Source: Aporrectodea caliginosa
Taxonomy: Eukaryota > Annelida > Clitellata > Crassiclitellata > Lumbricidae
DNA length: 64,000 nt
Direction: 5' to 3'
Assembly (NCBI GenBank): GCA_020284085.1
Contig: JACEVL010000061.1
Span: forward strand, 1,018,209-1,082,208
Part shown: positions 1-13,019 of the stretch, piece after piece
Layout of the letters: each line of letters begins with the position of its first letter
How positions within the stretch are numbered: the stretch's first letter is position 1
Notes under the pieces: generated by a model
What the model was told of the DNA's origin: nothing
The model's input: the letters and a program-made list of their open reading frames with translations, nothing else
Databases searched by the model: none
Translations under genes and position numbers: made by a program

Positions 1-1074
1 GCAGCAGCAGGAGCAGAGCAGCATCCGTTGCCTCTTCCTCCGTTGCCTCTGCTGCATCGGTCGTCGTTTGGCTGGAGGCAAAAGGAAGGATGAGGAGCGG
101 AGTCTAATAAAAGACGGAGGCGATGGTGATCGTCGGTTGAGAGATCCGTCTAAGAAGAGCGAGTTACTCTGCTCTGATTCTGAAGAGCGAATGAGGATCG
201 CTGGTCTCTGTTCTATTAGGAGGAGGAGGAGGAGACCGCAGTCATCTTCAGCCATCGAGACAAACGCAAGGACTGCAGCAGACAGACACACACACACACA
301 CACACACACAAACATAGACAGACAAAAGGGAACCTGTGTTCTTCGACTCGTCTTCCGCCAATTACCGTACCGCAGAAGAAGACGCCCTCTTGTCTTGCTC
401 TGTTCCCGCGGAAGAGTCACGCGCAGACGACGAAGGCAGACGACGGGAATCGTGTTTAAGTTGCCCTCGGAACGGATTTAAACGAAGCTGACGACGACGT
501 CTGATCGGAAGAACCGTTCTTAAGGCGGGTATAGACAGTCGAAGACGCCTCTATTCGACGACCATCATCAAGGATTCACACAGCAAGAGCAGATTAGATT
601 AGATTATATCGCAAAGGACAAAGCGTAGGACCAACAGTAGGACCAACAGTGGACCAACCACCGTAGGACCAATCGTAGGACCAACCACCGTAGGACCAGC
701 CGTAGGACAACAAAGACCATATAGGGTAATTTGCGATCGAGGTCGTCTGAAAGTTGATCAGATCTTTTGCTCATTGCTCATCGAACATCTACTAGACTTT
801 GTGAGCTGCTCACAACGGCTTCTGGGATCAAACACTACAGAGTTCATTGTCGTCGTCGTTCTCCTCCTGCTCCTGCTCCTGCTCCCGCTCCTGCTTTCCC
901 ACCCACATAATCGTCATCAGATCGACTTCCGGACATGGCTAACTTCCGCTTCAAAGACGACTGTTTATCTGTGGCCGGGTCCTCATAGTCGTCGTATTGT
1001 AACGGTAAGAACGCAACACGTTAACTTGCCCACTGGACGCTTTCATCCTCTGGTCTACTACTACTAATAATAAT
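1..1074. other. Non-coding region with CA repeat and CTC/CTG triplet tract
   Basis: No supported gene. Holds a (CA)n run at about 286-310, repeats of tcgtaggaccaac near 626-710, and a CTC/CTG-rich tract at about 856-900 that yields a spurious poly-leucine reading. It could contain an upstream non-coding exon of the lectin receptor, but nothing shows this. Confidence 0.4.
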
Positions 1075-1292
1075 ATCTTTTCTTTAATTAAGCGCCTGAC
1101 AAACGCACTGCGCTGTACATTTGCATGTTATGCAATTGAAACAATCTTAACTACTAACAGAACAGACAGACTGCAATACACGGCGCTAATAGCAGCCTAC
1201 AAAGGCAAAGCATATCCGCCCTACGGGCTCGAACTCGGTACCTCTCGCTCTCTACGCCAGTGTGTTATCCAATGCGCTATCGGGCCCCCAAA
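1075..1292 (-). repeat. tRNA-derived SINE (family C)
   Basis: Read on the minus strand, the head has an A-box-like AGCGCATTGGATAACAC and B-box GAGTTCGAGCCC. The body ends in GCAGTGCGTTTGTCAGGCGC, then an A/T-rich tail. A truncated copy of the same 3' end lies at 2330-2400. Confidence 0.6.
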
Positions 1293-2327
1293 TACTAATA
1301 CTAATGTCTAATACTGTAAAGTTTGTGTGAAAGTCTGAAATCAAAAGGAATAGTTAACAATGAAGGCAAAAAGGCCAGAAATTATGCAAACTATCAAAGA
1401 AATGCATAAAATGCTGGTGACATTCGACCTTGATATTGCAGAAAGAGAAGACATCAATCATAGTCAAATTGTACCCACTCATCTCAGTTGCTGGATATGC
1501 CAGTATTTTCAAATACTAGGCTGATTAAATTGAATTTTATCCGCTAGGTATCTGGTCTGAAAACTTCTGTAGCGCCACTATAATGGGGATCAAGTCATCA
1601 GTCACTGATCTAGGGCTAAGTGGAATCGAAGTCTTGTTTGCCGAAATATGGTCCAATTGAAACCAGTAGATCTCTATCCAACGATGCGCAGAACAATTGC
1701 GAATATATAGAAGTATACGATAGAGGATAATGCGATCTGAAAAAGAGAAAATGCAAAAGCAAGAAAGTCTTAAAGGATATATTAACGGGTCGATGATGAG
1801 CTAACTGTGATTTTGGTTTGTTAAAAAGATTTGAGGTAAGGAAAATGCACGACGCAGAACGGGAAGCTGAGCCAACAAGTCATTGGGTATTAGAACGTAT
1901 AGTTAAGCGATCCTTCGCAGAGATTTCAAAGACAGCACTGATAACTATAATTATATTGGTGCACTGCCACTGGTGGATTGGTTTCACCGATATCGAACCG
2001 ATATCGCGATATTCAGAAACGGGAAAATGACACCGAAGTCGGTTTTTGCAAAACAGAAAATGTCGAAAAACAAAGTTTAAAAAACTGACAAAACTGAAAA
2101 GTCGGTGTATGTAGAATGCAATATCAAAATATGCTTTCGCGATTATAAGTTTTTCGTGCACTGAACATTCTTTAACATTCCTTAAGCTTGTTGAAAGTTG
2201 ATCTAATTGTGTTGTGCCCCGTTATACACCGTTCCTGAAAGATAGGCTAACGGTAATATTCTAACTCTATGCTAGAGCGAATAACTTAAGCAGTTAACTA
2301 TTTGGCGGAAGCTGTGGCGTCGCATAA

Positions 2328-2400
2328 AGTAAGTAAGTAAGTGTGTTCTTTATTAAACGCTGGCAAACGCACGGCGCTGTACATACAAAGTTATACAAAG
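2328..2400 (-). repeat. 3' fragment of SINE family C with (ACTT)n tail
   Basis: On the minus strand: GCGCCGTGCGTTTGCCAGCG, then TTTAATAAAGAACAC and ACTTACTTACTTAC. It shares the body end with the element at 1075-1292. The AATAAA may be the element's own signal. Confidence 0.5.
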
Positions 2401-5400
2401 TTATCAAATAGTAGCGAAAAAGTTAGTAAATAGTAAACTAAAAAACACTATAATATTATGGCTTAGCTGTACAACATCCTAGCCAGGAAACCACGCCTGG
2501 TGAGGGAATCAAATCTAGAAAGAACATAGATGGAACGGGGACTGTTGCACACAATTTGCGCAAACCCAAAGAAAGGCCGCCATTTTGAAAAGAATGTCAT
2601 GATAAGCTGCATCAAAAGCAGCTACTAATTAGCTAATAAGAAGCAAGTAAGAGGGAACTTGTTGACGAAGTTTGTTGTACATTGAGGGGTGAGAACTGTT
2701 TAAGCGGAGTGCTGTGTAGTATGGGTAGAATTATTTCGGTTAGCCTAAGAGATTAAGTTATTGCATTTACTCCTTAAATGATAAAAATGAATTGGGTGTG
2801 AAAGAACAAAACACTTTCATTCTGAACGTTTTGAAATAAAACGGTGTAGTGTGATGGTATAGTTTTTAAAGTGATGGTCTGACTACATAGTCTGTAACGG
2901 ATGGAGAAATCTGCATTGAACAGAGAAAACTTGGTGAGTTGCAAGTTGGTGCTGCAGTAGAAACAAAGTCGGTATTAAAGGATTTAAAGCATTTGAACAA
3001 TGGGGTTGGAATTGGCTATAGGGCTCAATAGAAGACGCAACTGTAGCTTCTAAAGCAGTCTTATGTAATAGAGAAGGATAAATTGAATCAGGAATGATGT
3101 TGTTTCAGCTGCAAGATATCTAGTCGAAATGTGTAAATTCTGATTTTGGTAAAGTTGACTCAATACGAAGTGACAGAAGAATGGTCAGTGAAGGACAGAC
3201 AACAAGATTTGCAATGGGTGAAGGACACTGAAGGTGCGCTAGATGGTTCGTTGACGGGATAGGTAGATCTGTTTACTAAAGACTTTTATGATTTGATTAT
3301 TATTATGGAGTGAATAGGCCTATAAGAAGAACGTCAGTATTATTTTGGCAGACAGATGGTCGTTTTGCCATTTATTAGTAATATAGTAGGCTAATAGATT
3401 TGGGTTTCTCAGATTTATCAGGTCAGTGAAATTGATTAGGCGTCTGTAGAATACATATAAGAAAAAAATGCGGTACGGATACTGTGTAATCTGATGGTGC
3501 ATCAACGGCCAAAGTAAACCAGCGGGTTTTGATAAGTCCGTTAATAAATGCAGAGTATACAGGCATTGCAGACCTTCTTCTGTCGCTGTATGCAAGATCG
3601 AGGGGCACAACAACTGAAATTTTTGCAGAACCAATAGATTATGGGTTCTTGTAAAACACCAGAATAAAGAAGAATGCAGCAGTCTCAGAGGTCGATTGGG
3701 GTCAGCTATATGAAGATACGACGGAAGGTTGGTCGTTAGGCCTACTTATAGCGATGATCTGTTGTGTAAACAGTTGATGGTTTGAATTACAAAATGTCGT
3801 TGAGTACAGAATACTTCATTCTTCGGTGAATCGTGTTGTATTGTTGCCCTGTAACTGATTTTTAAATTAAGAAGATCAGACTGTGTCTTATCTCGAGTTA
3901 ACCCTACGCTATAAATCGGGCGAGTAATTGACGGTTCTGAGCCCCATCGAGTTGAACATCTTGAATGGTCGCCTGCACAGACTGACTCACTGACTCACTG
4001 TTTAACTAAATATTATCTCTGTCTACGTCTGGTTCCGTTTATCTGTAGGCCTACGTTTGTGTCGATGACTGCAGTCATGTGTAGGAGCTGCGTTGAGTCT
4101 GACACGAATCAAGTCAAGAAGAGCCAAAGACGTTCTTCTCAGCTGATAGGAGTTGACGGGAAGACCGCGAGAGGTGAACAGAATCTGATAAATATTTAAA
4201 ACAAATTAGCAACCGTTGCATGGTTGCACTTGAAATGAAAAAGAACATCAAGTTATGGTCGTTGCCTCCTCCTCTTCCTTCCTACCGATCGTCATTGCCA
4301 TTGTCTCATTGCCATTGTCTCTCTGTAGGTCTAACGCTTTATTTTACACCGCAGAAGGTGCTTCGTAATATATGTAGCCTATGACACGTAGAATGAAACC
4401 AACTGTTCAAGCCTCTGACTACTAATAGTCATACATTATTCACAAATTCGAGGATTGCTGATGAAGACGGCGAGGGCAAGAGGAGAAGAGGAGGCGAGAG
4501 GAGGAGGAGGAGGACGATGACGACTAGGAGGAGGAGGAGGAGGAGGAGGAGAAGAATGATGAAGAGGAGAAGCTCTATATGTGGTCCAATGGTCCATCTT
4601 TGCAGCACAGCGTAATCTGAGGTAGACACACATTAATTGTTTGAAACAGCCGCCAGGTGTTGCTTTGTCCAAACATTCTCATTATATCGCTCCACGTACC
4701 CTTTCTGTTCCTCCTCTTCCTCAATTTCTGCTAATCCCTCTTCACCTATGCCTCTGCTTCTACATTCCCTGCTTCTCGGCTCCTCCTCCTTCTCCTCCTC
4801 CTCCTCCTCCTCGTCCTCGTCCTCGTCCTCTCCATCTTCTGCTCCACAAGCTTCTCCTCTTCTGCCTTCGCCTCTGAACTGTGTATTGCGTCCATATTGA
4901 AAAGAACAAAACACAGACCCGGGCGGCAGCAACATCACCAAGCACCGTGCAGACATTGCACAAATGACAAATTAACGAATGACGACGATGTTTGGACCGG
5001 CTGCGCTGGGGTTGACACGGATGCCAAGGCCCAGCGCAGGCAGAGACGGACGGACGATAGGGATGGTAGTATGCTAGAGAGGCGGAGAGAGGGACGCAGA
5101 AATTGAGGGAGAAGAGGAGCACGACGGAGAGGCAGAGAAGGAGGGAGAAAAGGAGGTAGTACGACTGCAGAGAGGCAGAGAGGAGACAAGCCATTTGGTT
5201 AAGGCATTTCTAATAAACAAGGAGTCATGTTCGGATGTTCCCCCACTGCTTATGCATAAACAGGTCGTTACACTTTAAGGTGAAATTTGTGACAAAATGT
5301 TTACACTAAATTCCCGTTTACTTCAAAAGCTGTAATGCCTTTAGGCTAAACTGGGTTTGCGTCGTTCAGCGCAGTTTTCAAAATTGGTACAAACTTGAGA

Positions 5401-5780
5401 AAAGCTATATATAGGGAACATTGCAATTTTCATTTTTACCAAAGTACGAAGAATAGCTTATTTTAACCTTTCTGAGAAATAAAGAGACGACAAACTCAAT
5501 CTTTGCGTCAAGAAGCGTCGAATGAATTTTGGTGCACAAAATAGGTCAAGGTTTCTTCTCGATAAGTTTAAGACTAAACAAATTGATCCAGTGGTATAGA
5601 GAGACCAGAGCAGTTTCATTTTTGCCCAACAATTTTTACATTTTCAAACTCAAAGACAAAACGCACATCCGCACACCAGGCGGGGTTGAATGGGCAAACA
5701 TACATCTGCTCAATCATTTATTCATTCATTCGTTCATTCATTCAGTGTTTGTAGAAAGTGCATGCTGAATCCTATAGCTA
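2401..5780. other. Gene-free region with purine and pyrimidine triplet tracts
   Basis: No coding exon recognised. GAG/AGG-rich tract at about 4475-4560 and TCC/TCG-rich tract at about 4775-4845 lie in opposite strand sense. A GAGA-rich stretch occupies 5085-5185. An ATTC repeat lies at about 5707-5742. All long ORFs here come from these low-complexity tracts. Confidence 0.5.
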
Positions 5781-5784
5781 TGAC

Positions 5785-6060
5785 ACGGTGACCGATTAGT
5801 TAGAACGCTGGCCTTGTACGGGTTCGAGCCTCCCTTGAAGCGGTTCCTGCGGCTACTGCCTGTCAGCATGTGGGCTCTATATGGGTCTCATGTTGGAATA
5901 TGGGTCCCATATCACCCCATGTGGGCATGCTGGCAGGGTTACATTTAGGCACCTTAAGCAGTTGCTTCACTCACCAATCGAGGGCTCAGCGCCATCGATT
6001 GATGCCTGGTCATTAGATAGTGGCTAATAACTGCGCCTGAACATCGAATGAACCGATATC
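5785..6060 (+). repeat. tRNA-derived SINE (family D)
   Basis: The head has A-box-like GTGACCGATTAGTTAGAACG and B-box ACGGGTTCGAGCCTC. The body contains TGGTCATTAGATAGTGGC. A minus-strand copy lies at 63155-63300. The region between head and tail carries repeats of gtgggctctatatgggtc type. Confidence 0.55.
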
Positions 6061-7027
6061 AATTACATTAAGGGCTTACCACCGTATACGATCGATTTAG
6101 TATTTGGACTTGACTTTCGTTGCTGGTATTGCGTTTGAAATCCGTCTATAGACACTCGGAAGACGAGTAGAGAAGATACTCGGTTGAATATACTACACTC
6201 CGTGAAAGAAGAATGCCTTGAAGAAATAACTCTACGGCACATAATTTATACTTCATTCCGTGATAAAAGGTAAGGTCATCATAGGTCGGAAAGAATTTCA
6301 TTGAACCCAGTCCACTCGTTCAAGATTCAATCTATGCAACGATCTTAGCAAGAAAACCTACTTGATGCCGTATAGATAGTTTAAGAACGATGTGTGATGC
6401 ATTCGAATTATGTGATTAAGTCGGTCTAATTAATGCAAAGCATAGCCTGTATTTTCGTCCAGGTTGTGGGACTGGGAGTCTCAGTTTAAAGCCCATACGC
6501 TAAAACCATGTCTCAAATTGCATTTGGCTTAGAAGTCGCCTTTATTTAGGCCTACTAAGAGAACCGCGATATATAATGTTCATTAAAAATAATGCGGTAA
6601 GCAGCAAATTAATAAGCGAAGCATTGAAATGCCAGTGCAATGGATTGAGCGTAACAGATAAAACTCAGAGGAAAAGAATATGCACTCAAGGGTTGAAAGC
6701 GAGTTCCATGCATGAACCCCAGCTTTGTTTAGATTAAGATGAGAGGGTTTCCTGAGAGACGCGTGATCATCAGATCTCCATGGATTCGAAAAATCACTTA
6801 CTCGGAGTAGCTTGTATTATTTTCGGATCCTTACTAGACCGATCATATCAACTGTTTTCTTGTTTTCATATGCCAGTTTATCGTTCTATTCTGCATTTAC
6901 ACTCTTTAACGGTATAATGCGGGTACATAATATTTTTTAACTAAAGGGTTTAACTACTGCGGCTTCAATAGCTTGCTGGAAAGTACGGGCAGAAAGCATG
7001 TTATAATTATGACAAGCCGACACACGT
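6061..7027. other. Gene-free stretch
   Basis: No gene, RNA or repeat recognised beyond scattered TAGGCCTA-type palindromes (for example near 6547). Confidence 0.4.
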
Positions 7028-7029
7028 AA

Positions 7030-7130
7030 GCCTACTGGTCCAGTCAGCTGCATTGGTTAGAGCGTAGGCTGCTGCGTCTCATGCGCCTTTGTGTTAGCGG
7101 GTTCGCTTCCAGATGGTGGCTCAGTCCAGA
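7030..7130 (+). repeat. tRNA-like sequence, probable SINE head
   Basis: A-box-like CAGCTGCATTGGTTAGAGCG and B-box GCGGGTTCGCTTCC in the right order and spacing. The acceptor-stem halves do not pair well, so this is called a SINE rather than a tRNA gene. Confidence 0.45.
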
Positions 7131-7624
7131 TATTTAAATTTCCGGATAGCACGGGGACTTTAAATGGCGTGACGTTCATTGAAACGGGCAAGTGGTGGTG
7201 AAGGATCTCACCCGATCAATTCATTAAAAAATTAGCAGGGTCATTGAGGCCATGTATATACGGTCGCTATAGAAAGCGTGTAGATTTACGCATGCAGACA
7301 GATCAACTATAGCATTCGGGACCAATGAACGCAGCTGCCAACTGACAGAGCGCCACATACTCAGCACGACAGAGACAGAGAGCAGGAATGGGCAACTTAC
7401 AGAAGAACGCAATTGTTGCAGATTACAAATTACTTAGGAAAATGTAATTGAATTACAAATTACTTTAGATTTTTGCTGGAAAATACAAATTACGTAATTT
7501 CAATTGCATCAATTTCAAATAACGTACATTAATGGGATGAAGAAATGTAGTATCTAATTTAATTTGAAATTACAAGGCACCCATCTGTCCTACTGCTAAT
7601 TTTACAGTCTTCCCCATGGAAGTT

Positions 7625-7705
7625 GAAGGCGGGCCAGCGAGTATCGAACCCGCGTCCTTGTGATCTTCGTGCCAGCGTGTTACCATTCAACCATCTCCCC
7701 ACCGC
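7625..7705 (-). repeat. tRNA-like sequence, probable SINE head
   Basis: On the minus strand, GAGATGGTTGAATGGTAACA (A-box-like) and CGGGTTCGATACTCGC (B-box). The stems are imperfect, so a functional tRNA is unlikely. Confidence 0.5.
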
Positions 7706-8038
7706 GGTCACTTGTTGACCGTTAAGTAAAAAGCTTTGATTTCTATATTATAATCTAATCTAATCTAACAAATTCTATATCGCCGTTATCAGAATGCCAA
7801 ATACATCAATGGATGATCGCTTCAAGTAAGATCGCAGTCAAATAATAATAAAACATTGGAAAACGGAAGTCGAAGCAGCAGCTGATCTTAAAGTACGTTG
7901 GTCAGGATTCGTCGTCGTCGTCGTCGTCCTCCTCCTCTTCCTCCTCGTGAAGAATGACTGATATGCACTGCACTAGCTGTGCTCCTTCTTCAATAAACTG
8001 TTTAACCGTTGAGCGTCGTTGGTGATTTGGGGTGGACG

Positions 8039-9824
8039 CATGGGCGCCCGCAGGATTTTTTGCAGGGGGGGTCAGTCACGGCCGAGAGAGTTAGTTGCGT
8101 TATAATATGTCATTAAACTAAACTCACATAATTACATTGTCTTAAAAATACGGTCAATACCTATTAAGTCTTAACAGTGCTTTTTTCAGCCGGAGCGGTC
8201 CGGAATGGCGTTCCGGAACCTTTTTCAGCTATTGCAAAATAAATAAATAATATATTTCATTAAAATTTTTAATAAAAAATTATTTTAAATTATTTAGATA
8301 CGTTAATTTCAGTTAAGTGATTTCAATGTTTTATTGAGATTGACACATGTATATGAAACAGAAATATTAGCACATGTCTCTATACTTGTTCTGAATTTGC
8401 TGAGTTCCATAACTTTTTTCTAGAAAAAACCACTGAGTCTTACTAATTATAGCCTAGTCTTTTAAAATCAGACGCAACAATCATTCAGAAGTAAGTGAGT
8501 AAGTAAGCATACTCTTTATTTATCCAACTACATAACCGCACTTTGGTTTACATGAAATTAACTGTTATAAAGTTTCTAGTTAAAAACGTTTTTCTCATTA
8601 AGTTCTCAACCTGTGGGACAATTCGGTCATGCGGTCTTGGATGCAAGGAATATGGAATGTCTGTACAGGAGGGAGCAGCAGTGGGTTCATAAGACCGTTC
8701 AGACGACTTCTTTTGTGACTTAGCAGGCTTCACGGTCCAAAGGGCACTTAGAGTTTGCTGCAGCTTACGATTATTCTTGTTATCCATATTAACATGCCAC
8801 ATGTGGCTAAAAACTTGAAGTCGTTAACACTTCATACCCATGGCTGCTTCTGGGCTGGCTTAAGGGACTGCTCTTCGCTTCTTCAATAACCAGATAATCC
8901 AACAGTTGTTTACAGTTCTTCCAGAGACAATCCAACAGAATGGATGTAAACTACACAGTAAAGTCTAACCTATATATATATTGTTCTACACAGCACCAGC
9001 GAAGAAAAAATTAAGGATAACCTTGACACAAAAATCTTCTTCCATAAGTAATCCAAAAGAAGAGAAACACGGTCAATTCTAACATACTTTTAACTGAATA
9101 CAAAATCCTCAGATACAGACTCAGAATGCATGAAAGAAACGTAACTGATACAGTGCTTGAGGAATGCAGGGACCTGTGGACCTCGGTGGGGGTAAGCTAA
9201 TGCCGGTGTGGGGAAATTTTTGACCTCGGGCCGCCCTCTTCATCCAGAGATTATCCAGAGGTCCCAGTCGGCTTGGCTTTGTCAATATGTGTGACCTGAA
9301 GTGATAAGGTCAACCTCTGAGTCGAAGTGTTCCACCACTGATGTCGGTACATTAGTCCGAGATAACATGTGTCTTTGATAACATACATGATATATAAATA
9401 ATGGGAAAGCCAGTTGAACGTAGACCTAGCGGACTGAATCGTGATGAGCATTGTTTATTGGGGCTAAGTAAAGAACTAAATTTCGACCATTCCAGGGCCG
9501 TTCTGACAGGCTAGTGGTAGCCCACGATGACCGCCGAGTCTGTTTTAATGGGTGCCAGAACACCACCAGGAGGGGCACGGGGGAGGGCGGTTGGCTTCCA
9601 GGCCTATGGCTAAATCAGCCACTGAATATTAGTAGCCTATAGTAACTTATTAGTAGGCTTAAGCAGTATGAAACTAAAGCCAGTATTTACTAAGTATTTT
9701 GAACAGAATCTTGTGACATATTTTAAGCTTCTTTTGCATGATTAAACCTGTCGGATTTTTATTTGATCATGATTTCCAGGGGGGGTCACGCGACCCCCCT
9801 TGACCTATGCTGTGGGCGCCCATG
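8039..9824. mobile_element. hAT-type DNA transposon relic, 1,786 bp, perfect 8-bp target duplication
   Basis: Ends are CATGGGCGCCCGCAGGAT and the inverted CTGTGGGCGCCCATG. They are flanked by GGTGGACG at 8031-8038 and again at 9825-9832, the 8-bp duplication typical of hAT elements. Next to both ends are G-runs (GGGGGGGTCA and its inverse). No transposase was recognised inside. A minus-sense (ACTT)-tailed fragment appears to be nested near 8500-8530. Confidence 0.82.
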
Positions 9825-9911
9825 GGTGGACGGGGTCTCCGCAACCGGGCAACGGCTGATCGTCATCCTTCCACGCAGATACATTACACGTCATACACGC
9901 TCACTCTACGA

Positions 9912-10480
9912 CAGTGTTGTTAAAAGTATCGGGCAAATGTACTTAAGTAAAAGTAAAAGTAAACAGGATTTTTCGTACTTAAGTAAAAGTAAAAGTACAC
10001 ATCGCAAATTATACTTTTGTACAAGTAAAAAGTATTCTTTGAAATAGTACTTTTCAAGTAAAAGTACTGAGTCTTGTGTCTACAATTCGATCCAATTATT
10101 TACATTCAAAAAGACTAAATTCTGAAGATGCTTGTCATTCAATCGAGGGTGTTTGTGGTTAATTGTTAAATCGGAAGAGCTCAGAAGACGTTCGACTGCT
10201 GCACTTGCAGAAGTGGAATATTCAATCCAATAAATAGCTGCTTCATATAAGACCAGGCTCACCTGCTAAAATATGCATTCTCGCAATTTTTAGTAACGAA
10301 CATTGTAACGAATATTACGCAAATTGTAACGAAGTAAAAGTACTGAATAATGGGCTAAATTTTACTTCGTTAAAAGTAAAATTATTTCCGTTTTGTGATA
10401 CTTCGTTACAAGTAAAAGTACTGAAACTTTTACTTGAGTACAGTAACGCGTTACTCTTACTTCGTTACTGTACAACACTG
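9912..10480. mobile_element. hAT-type element, 569 bp, perfect 8-bp target duplication
   Basis: Ends CAGTGTTGTTAAAAGTA and inverted TACTGTACAACACTG, flanked by CTCTACGA at 9904-9911 and 10481-10488. The sub-terminal regions carry repeated AAGTAAAAGTA words. A transposase fragment lies inside on the minus strand. Confidence 0.88.
10080..10262 (-). pseudogene. hAT transposase dimerisation-domain fragment
   Basis: Minus-strand reading includes STSASAAVERLLSSSDLTIN and RPRLND-like HPRLNDKHLQNLVFLNVN. This is the A-x-x-E-R-x-F-S...R-x-x-L...L-L-x-L-N pattern of the hAT C-terminal dimerisation domain. It is a remnant with no catalytic region. Confidence 0.75.
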
Positions 10481-10488
10481 CTCTACGA

Positions 10489-11829
10489 CCAACACTACAT
10501 GCATATTGTTTCGTATGGTGTGTAGGGATAGTCATGTTCATTTTGAGGGGTTGAAAATTGTAGGCCGTCTGTGCATTTGGCGGGAAAAGTCGACCCCTTA
10601 TAAAAGTGGCTGCGTTTAATTTGTGTCCAGACTGGATTTCGGTCGTTGGTCCTTTGGTCCTGCAGTGCGGCGTAAGCTTTGTTGTCAGTCTCTCTCTCTC
10701 TCGGCTGTGATTCGGTTTTGTCTTCCTGTGTGAAAGACGTATTGTTGCTTGTTGAACGAGGTTTCATCACCGGTTGTCTGTGTAGGACCGACTTTCTGTC
10801 TTTTCTCCTGACTGTTTCAATAGCTTTGTCGTCACCTGCAGATGCCGGTGTCATCTTATTCCCATAATAAATATGAGTCATTTCACGCTTGTAAGTAACT
10901 TAGGAAATAAATTTTACACCAAAGCTGTTTTAATGCTCCATACCTCGAGACAACCTGCGGCTGTGTGCCTGTGTCATAAAGCTGGCTTGTGTGTGTGTGT
11001 GCGCGCGCCCGCGTGTGTGTCTTAAATACGACAAAAACATAAAACCAAAACAATTATTTGAGTGTCAACATATGTGCAATTCCGAGTCCCCGGATACAGT
11101 TAGACGAAAACCGGAAATACGTGTAGAGCAATATACATGTGTCGTTATATATATATAGGCCCGTTAATAAGGAGATGCATCGCACAATTTGCATTATGCT
11201 GACATAATAGGTCTAGCCTAGTAGTGTATCACACAAAGCGAATATACATGTAGCAACGTTCGTGGTTCTTATGACATTGGATAAAACTTGACTCGATTTA
11301 TGCTGGCTTGGATCTGGCGATATTGTTTCTCTGTATGTAACACAAAATATAATATAGGGCAGAGGCGCTGCCCACGAATTTAATTATAGGGGCCTATACT
11401 TACGAGAACCTGCACCAGCAGCAGGTTCTAGTATAATTGTTGTAATTCGTGATGCGCTAAGACATATTTCAATATCGCTAATAAATGTCGTTTCACAAAT
11501 GTCTGCATAAATGTCGCTTAACATTTGTTTTTTCTCTTTTAATAACAAAAAATAATGGCAAAAGGTTAGCTAATTAATTATCATTATTATTGTAGACGTG
11601 TGTGCATTGTCTTGGTGAACTCGCCTGCAGCCACTGGATGTCTGTGGAGCCATAGATGATGTACCTTCAGTCAATTGTATCCGTCACAGCTGCGTTGCTT
11701 CTCTTTCAGTTCCTGCATTTCGGACATCCAGGTCTGATACAAATTGCTCAATTCTTTCAATTGATTCGCATCTAGATAATTCATACGGTAATCTATCGTA
11801 TAGCGTCCAAGACTATTCGCCCCCTATAG
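10489..11829. other. Gene-free stretch with possible core promoter and alternating purine-pyrimidine tract
   Basis: Contains TATAAAAG at 10599-10606 and an AATAAA near 10867, but no convincing coding exon between them. A GT/GC alternating run (gtgtgtgtgtgtgcgcgcgc) lies at about 10988-11019. The remainder is unremarkable AT-rich DNA. Confidence 0.35.
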
Positions 11830-11889
11830 CAGAGGTTCTTAATCTTTTTTGGCACACGACACACCTAAACTTGCAAATAAGAACCTCTG
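11830..11889. mobile_element. 60-bp hAT remnant with perfect 8-bp target duplication
   Basis: CAGAGGTTCTTA at the left end and TAAGAACCTCTG at the right, 60 bp in all. Flanked by CCCTATAG at 11822-11829 and 11890-11897. Internally deleted to little more than its two ends. Confidence 0.85.
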
Positions 11890-12409
11890 CCCTATAGCAT
11901 TTCGTTTCAAAGTCACAAATTAATTTCATAGTTAACCTGTAGCCTATAGCCTAGTCCACAGTCCACACACACGAGAATATAAGACGTGATAATAAGCATG
12001 AACCAAACAGAAACACACTTCATTAAGAAGACCATAATTCAGTAAGACTTTAAGCAGGTATTTGGAGGTTCGTTGTTATAATAGTTCCTTTCTTGCGTTG
12101 AATAGCATTTCGAATGGTCGTCTGTACTTTGTTAGAATAAAGCCATTCTAAAGAACAATTTCTCTTGAGATGTTGTAATTTTTAGCGCATTATATAACTG
12201 TATGCTGGTAGCCTACACTCATTCCGTAAAGGCACGTATACGCCTATGTATATTTCATTTAGGACGATCAAACGATAGCCTTTATAATGGACGATTAATC
12301 GGGAACGCTAAAACGATAAATTACCCGGCAATATTGAAGCCAATTTCAATATTACAATATAACAGCATATTGGTGGTCATGATGAGAGTAATGCACAGTA
12401 GCCGATAAG

Positions 12410-12840
12410 GGCGTGCGTGCATGTGTTGTGTATTATATGTGTCACATGTGTTGTGTGTGTGTTGTAAATGTGTGTTGTGTGTGTGTTCTGTATGTGTGTA
12501 TGCAGTGGGGTCTACCAATTGGGGTTGGATGGGGGGTTGGGAGAACGATCTCCCATGGTTGCCAGAAGTTGGGGTCTAACGTCTTGGACAAACTGGGCGT
12601 TGTTAATTTTCGATTATATTACAGTCTGCAATACGAAGTCGACCAGAGTGGGGTTTGTTCTCACATTTCAGGTGGGGGGGGGGGACACCTCTGTACAATG
12701 TATGGGTTTGTGTTATGTGTATATTTTGTGTGCGTATGGGTATGTGTGTATGGGTGTGTTCTGCAGTGTGTGTATATTGTGTGTGTGTGTGTGTAGGTGT
12801 GTGTGTAGGTGTGTGTGTGTGTGTGTGATTCCATGTATTG
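12410..12840 (+). repeat. GT-rich microsatellite interrupted by a dispersed element
   Basis: TGTGTG-rich runs at about 12414-12506 and 12700-12832 flank a unique block at 12507-12700. The reading frames here (many V, C, Y residues) are repeat artefacts. Confidence 0.75.
12505..12710 (+). repeat. Dispersed G-run element, copy 1
   Basis: About 200 bp containing GGGAGAACGATCTCC, CCAGAGTGGGGT and a run of more than ten G. The inverse-orientation copy lies at 23960-24175. Class unknown; possibly a short non-autonomous transposon. Confidence 0.55.
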
Positions 12841-13019
12841 AGTTGTGCTCTATCTATTTTTATGTTGCGCCATTGCCACCGTATCTGTCTGTCACTTGGT
12901 GTTTGCGCATCATCCACTCTGTCCACATAGGATGCTGCTGCAGCTGGCAGCGCTGCCACCTGTGCCCTACCGCATCCAGTCATTGGACTTAAGGACAGGA
13001 CATAGACATAGGCGAACAC

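Noticed and set aside
68..1067. Two ORFs at the left edge, one with a Leu-rich stretch like a membrane segment
   Set aside because: They need non-ATG starts, and the Leu run comes from a CTC/CTG repeat. No link to the receptor frame could be shown.
4429..5194. Several Pro/Ser/Leu/Glu-rich ORFs on both strands
   Set aside because: They come from GAG/CTC triplet tracts and overlap in five frames, with no recognisable protein.
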